From contig CM064873.1 of assembly GCA_032719365.1 (NCBI GenBank), positions 49,040,955-49,104,954 of the forward strand: DNA of 64,000 nucleotides. Direction: 5' to 3'. Position numbers and translations under genes: made by a program. The notes below the pieces were generated by a model that saw nothing but the letters and a program-made list of their open reading frames with translations, made no database searches and was not told where the DNA came from. This document shows, in pieces, positions 57,201 to 64,000 of the stretch; position 1 is the stretch's first letter, and each line of letters starts with the position of its first letter. This DNA is from Prinsepia uniflora (Eukaryota; Streptophyta; Magnoliopsida; Rosales; Rosaceae).

Positions 57201-57377
57201 CCCCGGCCTCAAATGCCGAACCAAGGCATGCCAATCCTACTAACTATCGTACCGGCACCTCAACATCAGGTTGACCACGAACTGTAGCCCATTGAGATAT
57301 CACATCCTCGACCTGTGTACATACTCCAAGAGCTGCACAGTTGCTCGAATAGAGACAACCCCGCTCTGATACCACGT
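54238..57377 (-). other. Internal region of non-autonomous X element, no coding capacity recognised
   Basis: Frames up to about 150 codons exist on both strands but none carries a known domain. A degenerate GGATTC/GAATCC-rich segment (55110-55440) is related to 4960-5230 in the old solo LTR. A 10-mer repeat (ATCATCTACC) lies at 55886-55920 and CAGTACCAG-type repeats near 56190-56215. PBS at its upper end (57363-57374), purine tract at its lower end (54238-54256). Confidence 0.7.
57363..57374 (-). other. Primer-binding site of X element, tRNA-iMet type
   Basis: Minus-strand TGGTATCAGAGC, 3 nt inside the LTR end (LTR TGTCA, then ACG, then PBS). This is the standard initiator tRNA-Met primer site of plant LTR elements. 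Confidence 0.85.
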
Positions 57378-60300
57378 TGACAGGACCCATCCCAATCCCC
57401 CCGGGATTAGTGCGGGATGACCCTGCTCCCGTCTGACACGGAGTGTCAGACAAGGGATATTTCCGACCTTGGCCCTCCCGGGCTATCAGAGTACGCCAGG
57501 ATCCGGAGGAGGCATGTGATATCTCGATCTCTGCTACAGTCCACATCCGATGTCAACCTGAAGGGCAGTCAAAACATTAAAAACTGTGAGTGGACAAAAC
57601 CAAGAGTTTATAAAAACATTTCATAAGACATTTGTACCCTACACTAAAAAGCATGCATGCATTCAAAAACCATTTAACCAAATGGACCACATATGGGAAC
57701 TAAGCCCAAATCAGAAATAAACCAAGGTCGAAAGGACCACCATGGAATCGACCATATGGGCCACTGCCCAAATCCATAAAGAAACCAATAAGGGACTCAG
57801 CCCAAAACCATAACCATACGAAAATCAAATACACGAGCCACTGCTCAAATCCTGTGCACACCTGTGCACACCACATATCAAATCTCATATATCATATCAT
57901 ATATCATATATACATATAAGTAACACAACCAATCCTGTCACGGTATCCAAAGCTACGCGCGTGCTACCCGGGTCTCAATCCGAGTCTTCTCAAAGTCAAG
58001 GTCAATGTCCGCAGACCACTGACCCTACCCGAGGTAATAGTAACCATAGCCTTCCTGAGAGTAAGGAACCCAACTGGGGGGTGACTCCACTCAGTCGGTG
58101 CTCCGTGACTACTCCGGGGTCCACCCAGGCCAACGACCCTCCCCGGAGGAGATAATAGAAGTAAAGGAAGGTAGATGAACATATATACACATAACATAAA
58201 CATTCATGACCGGTTCCCCTGAACCGTCATGATTCATAATATCCATAATCAGGTAACATGCTGGTTCCCATAAACCGTCATGTACCGTAATAACATAACC
58301 GAGGTAACATGCCGGTTCCCATAAACCGTCATGTACCGTAATAATCAACAAGGGTTCATGCCGGTTCCCATAAACCGTCATGAACCACGATACCATAACA
58401 ACGGTTCATGCCGGTTCCCATAAACCGTCATGAACCTGGGAATCCATTTAAGGTTCCCTGACCTGAAATCAAAACCGTAAAGTGACTGGGTCTCGTACCC
58501 GAACATAGGACATCAGTTGGGCACCGTGCCCGATATCTGAGGTCATATGCCCGAGACAAAACCAAATGGGTCTCATACTCGAGTTTATCCTTTTGAAATC
58601 CAAATCCAGTTCATTTAAATCAGTAAAGAAATACAGACCCGTATAAGCACCATATAAGGCCGAAACCTCGAAATACGTGCTTATACGTAACCACATAGAA
58701 ATGCACCCATGGCATCATCAAACATGTATTAAAACATATAACAAACCTTTATGCATGCACCAATTTAGAAAACAAGGTCCACTCACAGACCGTCCGAGCT
58801 GTCGCCTCAATTTGCGTGCCATACGCTCCCCGAGCCGATCACCGTCACCGGGACTCCCAAACCTGTCCAAATTGTAATAGAAGGTTACTAACTACTTAAT
58901 TAACCTCCCACTAAAGCCCCGTAATTTTCCCATATTTTAAACTATTTTTAAAACCGAACCTAAACCTTCCGATGCCCCGAAACATATCGAGACGGTGTCC
59001 GATCGACACGAAACCAGTCCCAAAATGTTCGTTACATCGAATAGATGATTTCACATGTTGGAACCTTCCCCAGATTCCCTGCCACGTGCCCTCACGCGCC
59101 GTCCGAAGTGGCTGCGCGTGGGCTTCACGCGCCAGCTACAGTACCTGATGACGTCATCGCTGACGTCAGCATGACGTCATCTGACAGCTGTCAGGTCTGA
59201 CATGTCAGACTCTGACAGGTGCCACGTGTCAAGCTCATATTGGTCCACGTCACTGTGCTGTCAGTGCCACGTGACAGTCTGACATGTGCCACGTGTCATC
59301 ACGGCACTGGTCCACGTCTGTGCCACGTGTCAGCCCCTGATTGGGCCACGTCATTGACATGTCAGTGCTGACTGTGCACTGACATGTGACACGTGTCGGC
59401 TGATGAGTGGTCCACGTCACCTGACAATCTGACAGGTGCCACGTCATCATGCCACGTCACCGCCTTCAACCACTCGACGGGTTGACCCGAACCCTGCAAC
59501 CGGGTCGCCGTGACCCGCGACTTGACCCGGCCGGTTCTACGCCGTCCGGCCACCAAAATCGTTCCCATTGGTCCCATTCTCTTCGTCCCTCCCTAACCTA
59601 GAGTTCTAGGACCTTAGAATGGAAGGGAAACATCAAAAACTAACCCTTCAAGATTGGCTATGGCGGGTGAGTTTTCCCCCGCCGTTCACGGCCGTTCCAG
59701 GCCACCCCAAGCCCCAAAACCAATCCTACTGAGCTCCTAGGACTACCAGCAACCTAACCCAATCCTTGGAATCAGCTAAAAACCATTAAAACACAATTTC
59801 AAATTTTTGAAGTTTTCTTACCTCACGGGTTCGGCTCCGCCGTGTCCTCCGCCGCCTGCCACCGTCCAACCTCTCAGCCCTCCGCCTCTCACACTCCTCA
59901 CGATCATATTATCTCCTAGGGAATGGTGGTATGTGTGTGTGCTGCTTGGAGAAAAATGAAGAAAAATGGGGTTATGGGTTTCGGGTTGGAGAATGAACAA
60001 AGATGAAGGAAGGTGGCTGATGAGAGAAAGAGAGATGGATGGTGGGGATTAAAAGATGAGATTGAAATGGATGGTTAAGATTGAATGGTGGGTGCGTTTG
60101 GTTTATAAAAGTAATTAAATAATATTAATTAATTATATAGATCCACATTTTGGGGGGTCTAAGCCAATGGGATGAGTGACACTTGTCACTCATCCATGGG
60201 GCCCACCAAAATATCCACCCAATCAAATTTCGCCAAAACGTCCCCGTCTCGAAGTTCGTGCATAGTGAAATCGAACTTCCGTGACCCATAACTCTCTCGT

Positions 60301-60710
60301 TCGAAGTCCGATTTCAGTGTGTCGCCTGTCTATGGATTCGTATCGTTCTTATCTACGTAACGGTCTTCGGCCCTCGGCCGTCGGACCTTTTGGTCAAAAA
60401 GTCAACATTTGACCCCATTTAACCAAAATTACCAAAATGCCCCTAAACTTCCGAACGTCTTAACTTCCTCCCCGAACGTCGGAATTGAACGTGCCACCTG
60501 TCTATGAACTAGTGACGTCACGAACTACGTCACGGTCATCGGTCAAAGTCCATTTGACCGCCCGAACGAAAAGTCAACATTTTACCCACGCTAGGGGCAA
60601 AACGGTCATTTCACATCGTTCGTCCGATTTAGCCTAACTAATCCCCGATTAACCTCACTAATCGTGATTAGTCACTAATCTAATCATGGAATTTGGGACG
60701 GGTCGTTACA
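57378..60710 (-). repeat. X LTR (5' LTR of the complete element)
   Basis: 3333 bp, TG...CA on the minus strand. Contains the hairpin array (58203-58437), the ACGT-box cluster (59145-59462) and the palindrome (60171-60194). More diverged from the other two X LTRs than those are from each other. Confidence 0.9.
59145..59462. promoter_or_regulatory. ACGT-core box cluster in X LTR (5' LTR)
   Basis: Fourteen ACGT cores: the 13 of the other copies plus one (TCCACGTCAC where the others read TCCATGTCAC). Confidence 0.6.
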
Positions 60711-62897
60711 CTTTCAATGAAACCCGAACCCACGTACAACCTCTCCCAAAAACCTAAACCCACCTTCCTCAATCCTCATCTATCGCTTTTGGGCCGTGAA
60801 GGAATGTTGGAGGGGGGGACTGAGACGATGAAGGTGGTGCTAACGGCGTCGATCGTCGTGGACGGTGGCCGGGGAACCCGAAAACGGTAAGGTTTTGGTT
60901 CAAAAATTGAATATGGGTTTTTAAGGGTTGTTGATCGATTCTAATGATGGGGATGTGTTTCTCGAGGTTGTATGAGCTGGTTGGGGTCGAGTTCAGGATG
61001 AAGATGGTTGGGATCGTGTGAAATGAACAGAGGACGTTGGCTGGTTGTTTATCGATCGGGGAGGTAACTTCTAAACTTGATTTTCTGGTTTTGATCATAT
61101 AGAAGGATAGGTAATGAAATGACGAAGGTGTAGGAATTGAAAGGATGGAAAACGGATCGAAAATGGGTGAGTTATGGCACTGAATCGATCATGCCGGTTT
61201 GGTTGGACCGGAAACCAATGAACCAGTCTGGACCTAGTTTGCTGGAGGTTGAAGATGACCTGTGTTGGGCGCGTGAGCTTCACGTGCAGCACCTTTGAGT
61301 GGCGCGTGGAGGTGCGTGGGGTACTATTTGAGGAAGTGGTCAACACATGAAATTATCCTTTCGATGTAACGAACATTTTGGTACAAGTTTCGAGTCGATC
61401 GGACACCGTTTCGATATAGTTCAGGATGTCCGAAGGTTTAAAAGCTAGTTTAAAATATATTAAAAATCTCGGAAAATTAAGGGGTTTTAATGGGAGGTTA
61501 TTAAGGTAGTAAGTAACCCTCTTCTATGATTTGGACAGGTCCGGGAGTCACGGAGATGGTGCTTGGGTTGGAGAGGCTTATGGCGCGTGTATCGAGGTGC
61601 AGCTTGGACGGTCTGTGAGTGGACTTTGCTTTCTAAATTGTGATGCATGCATAAATGTTTTATATATTTTGTATCGATGATTTGAGATTCTATGAGTGCA
61701 TTTGATTGTGGTATTTAGTATTTACGTATTTGCACATATTTCGAGGTTTATAGTTTTGTATTGTGCTTATACGTGCTGTGTTTTCAATGATGGTTTGATG
61801 AATTGGTTTTGGATTTGGAAAGGTGGAATCGGACATGACCCATTTGATTGGAAACCATCGGACTTGGAGTTCATTTGATTTGATGAGAAATGGGGTTGAA
61901 GGCCTATTTGAGTTATAAGATCGGGCCGGGGGCCCCGTTGGTTTACGAATTTGGGCATAAAACCCAGTTATGGTTTATAAATGTGATTTTGGAGCGGGGA
62001 TCCCAAATGGATTTGGATTTATGATGGTTTTATGGAAAACCCCGGGCATAGCCCTTTTAACGGTTTTGAGATGATTTGTAAAACGGTTTTCCATATACCA
62101 TCCTCACGAACGGATTCCCTCTAGACGTCCTGTAGTATCCTGGAGTGGCGGGTTGTCTCCTCCAGATGTCTCGTAGTATCCTGGAGTAGTCACGGGGCAT
62201 TGTCTGCGAGGGGTCATTTCATGGAGCGACCGGTCCGTATAGTGACTCATGAGTATGATTGCTAGAGGTTAAAACCTCCCCCCAGGGAGGGTTATTGATC
62301 TGCTAGTCATTGACCTGGGTCGACCCTGGGGAGACTTGAGTTTTTAGACCTCGGGTAGCACGCGTAGCTTGGAACCATGACAATGGTGTGGATTGTGACA
62401 TATGGGATGTCAAGCATCAAGGATGCCAAGGATTGGTTTTGGGTTGAGACCCATGTGAATTGATTTGGGCGGAGTCCCTATGGTTTTGGTTTTGGGCTGA
62501 GTTCCCACATACTTTGGTTTTACGGTTTTGGGTCAAGGCCCTAATGATTTGATAAAGGAAATAACTTTGATTTGATGATCTGAGGAATGATTGAATTAAA
62601 TGGTTTTCGAATGTATGCATGCTTTTTAGTGAAGGGCATAAACGTCTTTTTATGAAATGTTTTTATTAAATTATTAGTTTCATCCACTCGCTCCTTTCAA
62701 TGGTTTTAATGCGCTTCAGGTTGATCGTGGATGCAGGCTGTAGTAGAGACCGAGACATCATACTCCTTAGATCCTAGCGCACTCTGGAAGCCCTAGTTAG
62801 GCTAAGGTTGGAATTAACCCTTGTCTGACACTTCGTGTCAGACGGGAGCAGGCACATCCCACGATAATCCCAGAGGGATTTGGGATGGGTCCGGTCA

Positions 62898-64000
62898 TGG
62901 AAGGCTATTGGAAAAGGGCTGTGTAGGGGCATTTGTTTTGGAGGATGGAGGTGGGAGGCGGTTTATAAGGTAGGTGGCTATTTGGAAGGCAGTGGAGACG
63001 GAGAGTAAGACCTGTCTCAACAATGTGACGATGGCGACGCTCAGTAGCGCCATTGTGTCGAGGCATATGTGGGGGAGTGAGTAAATGGGTGATGCCGTGA
63101 GAGGCAAGAAACGGTTTGAGTTTTATGAACTCGCCACCACCGTCAGTGTACAACGAGATAATGGGAGAGTTAAAAGTACTTTTCAACTAGGAGTTTAAAA
63201 TTCTTAAAAGTGGAGAAAACATCAGACTTTTGCGAAGGGGATAGAGCCAAGTATATTTGGTGAAGTGATCAACAAAAATCACATAGTAAGAAAAAACATC
63301 ATAGGATGTGTAGGGGGCTGGACCCCAGACATCACAGTATAGTAACTGTAAAGTGCGAGTACTGGTTAAAGAGGAAACGCCAAAAAGGAGGTGGTGAATT
63401 TTATTTCAAGAACAGGAGTTACATCGAGACTCGAAAAGCTTGGAAGAAAGACTAGCATTAAAATGACGCAGGACACTCCGAACTGTTTTGAGGTAAGGGT
63501 GGCCAAGACGGCGATGCCAGAGACTAGGGGAGACTGTCACACCCACCATGGCTTGGGGTTAGCGAAGGGAAGCAGGAGACCACTTGTACACATCGTCCTT
63601 ACTCGGGCCTTGAAGGAGAACTACCCCCGAGCTGAGACCCTTCACACAGAAAAAATCAAGAAACAGTTCAATAGAGGTGTGGTTCTGTTTACTAAACTGA
63701 GCAATAGACATAAGGTTACAAGTCATGGAAGGACCGCACAAAGCATTTTTAAGAGTGAAGGAAGGAGATGTAGGAAAGGAGAGAGTAGTGGAGCCAGTAT
63801 GTGTACCATTTCCAATACCTATTTCATTGGGCCCCAAGTACTGGGTGGCATCCGAGAGATGGTGTGGACTGGAGGTCACATGGTGAGAGGCACTGGAGTC
63901 CAGGAGCCAACCAGAGGAAGCATGGGTGGTCGGATTGGCCACGGGGTGGGAGGGGGTGGACTACTGAAGCTGAGGGCAGTGCTTGGCATTGTGGCACTGA
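62898..64000 (-). pseudogene. Ty1-copia element, upstream half (gag end, protease, integrase)
   Basis: Minus-strand order from the right edge: gag zinc-finger remnant (QCHNAKHCPQLQ, 64000-63965), protease region (63942 down: WLLDSSASHHVTS, where the normal motif is DSGA), pre-integrase domain (LLQGPSKDDVYKW, then WHRRLGHP about 63520), integrase core (VWGPAPYTSYD, YTDGGGEF, NGATERRHRHIVETGLTL, then after a frame change YLINRLPPPS and FSNSLP at 62905). Stops and frame changes show it is dead. It continues past the right window edge. With the 25799-62897 insertion and one copy of its target removed, FSNSLP runs straight into the KYSHLR at 25798, so this is the same element as 24688-25798. Confidence 0.88.

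Larger units (their letters stand above)
50906..60710 (-). mobile_element. Non-autonomous LTR retrotransposon of family X (LARD-like), complete
   Basis: Two direct LTRs, 57378-60710 (5' on minus strand) and 50906-54237 (3'), about 3.33 kb each; internal 54238-57377 (3.14 kb). Target duplication CTTTC is perfect (50901-50905 and 60711-60715). A PBS for initiator tRNA-Met (TGGTATCAGAGC) and a purine tract (AAGGAGGGAAGG) sit at the expected places. No gag, protease, RT or integrase is encoded, so it depends on another element's proteins. LTRs differ by roughly 1-2% by eye. The LTR ends themselves are imperfect 20-bp inverted repeats (TGTAACGACCCGTCCCAAAT / TGACAGGACCCATCCCAAT-like). Confidence 0.9.
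25799..62897 (+). mobile_element. Solo LTR of family X (plus), split by a 34-kb nested insertion
   Basis: The left piece is 25799-26253 (begins TGTAACGACCCGTCCC) and the right piece is 60711-62897 (ends GATGGGTCCGGTCA). Joined, they make about 2.6 kb. The host flanks are TGGGA at 25794-25798 and TGGAA (TGGGAA lacking one G) at 62898, an almost perfect 5-bp target duplication. The right piece still matches other X LTRs, for example GATGTAACGAACATTTTGG, the GGACGGTCTGTGAGTGGAC segment, and the TCAGACGGGAGCAGG segment near its end. No second X LTR of the same orientation or internal region exists, so it is a solo LTR inserted in the copia integrase. The split is caused by the minus-strand X element (target duplication CTTTC). 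Confidence 0.85.

Overview
This is plant nuclear DNA, most likely from a eudicot. It has two intron-rich housekeeping genes with canonical GT-AG introns, plant promoter motifs (telo-boxes and a site II box), and a large load of plant-type LTR retrotransposons, MULE and hAT relics. I cannot name the species; the TOM40 protein and the repeat style would fit a Rosales-type dicot, but that is only an impression.

Left part (1-9.3 kb): a broken Ty1-copia fragment, a plus-strand solo LTR of a family called here 'X' (530-5986, perfect 5-bp target duplication ATTAA), a second X solo LTR inserted inside it in the opposite direction (2416-4942, target duplication AGAAA), and a decayed MULE transposase on the minus strand (about 6045-8390).

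Genic island (9.3-22.4 kb): two convergent genes. A CMSS1/CMS1-like ribosome-biogenesis gene lies on the plus strand (six exons, 296 codons, 9417-14522). The gene for TOM40, the mitochondrial import pore, lies on the minus strand (eleven exons, 311 codons, 22187-16747). Both carry telo-box motifs just upstream of the start. Introns hold a 234-bp tandem duplication and a probable solo LTR. Two small hAT elements, one inside the other, sit 5' of TOM40 (22493-23745).

Right part (24.4-64 kb): one nest of transposons. A minus-strand Ty1-copia element (reverse transcriptase/integrase end at 24.7-25.8 kb; integrase/protease/gag at 62.9-64 kb) is split by a plus-strand X solo LTR (25799...62897). That LTR is split by a minus-strand non-autonomous X element with 3.3-kb LTRs (50906-60710, target duplication CTTTC). 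An Athila-like Ty3 element had inserted into that element (29790 onward) and is now present as LTR-internal-LTR-internal, with two intact, nearly identical 1836-codon gag-pol frames. A 4.27-kb block (25518-29789) is repeated at 50169-54441 without the Athila insertion. Its junction carries a 12-nt filler copied from nearby, so a recent unequal rearrangement, or an assembly error, joined the two.

The most unusual signals are: four stem-loops in the Athila LTR leader with completely different stems but the same CCGCTGTTCGG apex; a 315-bp cluster of 13-14 ACGT-core (bZIP/G-box type) sites in the young X LTRs; and the filler-bearing segmental duplication. No RNA gene, CRISPR array or prokaryotic-type system was seen.
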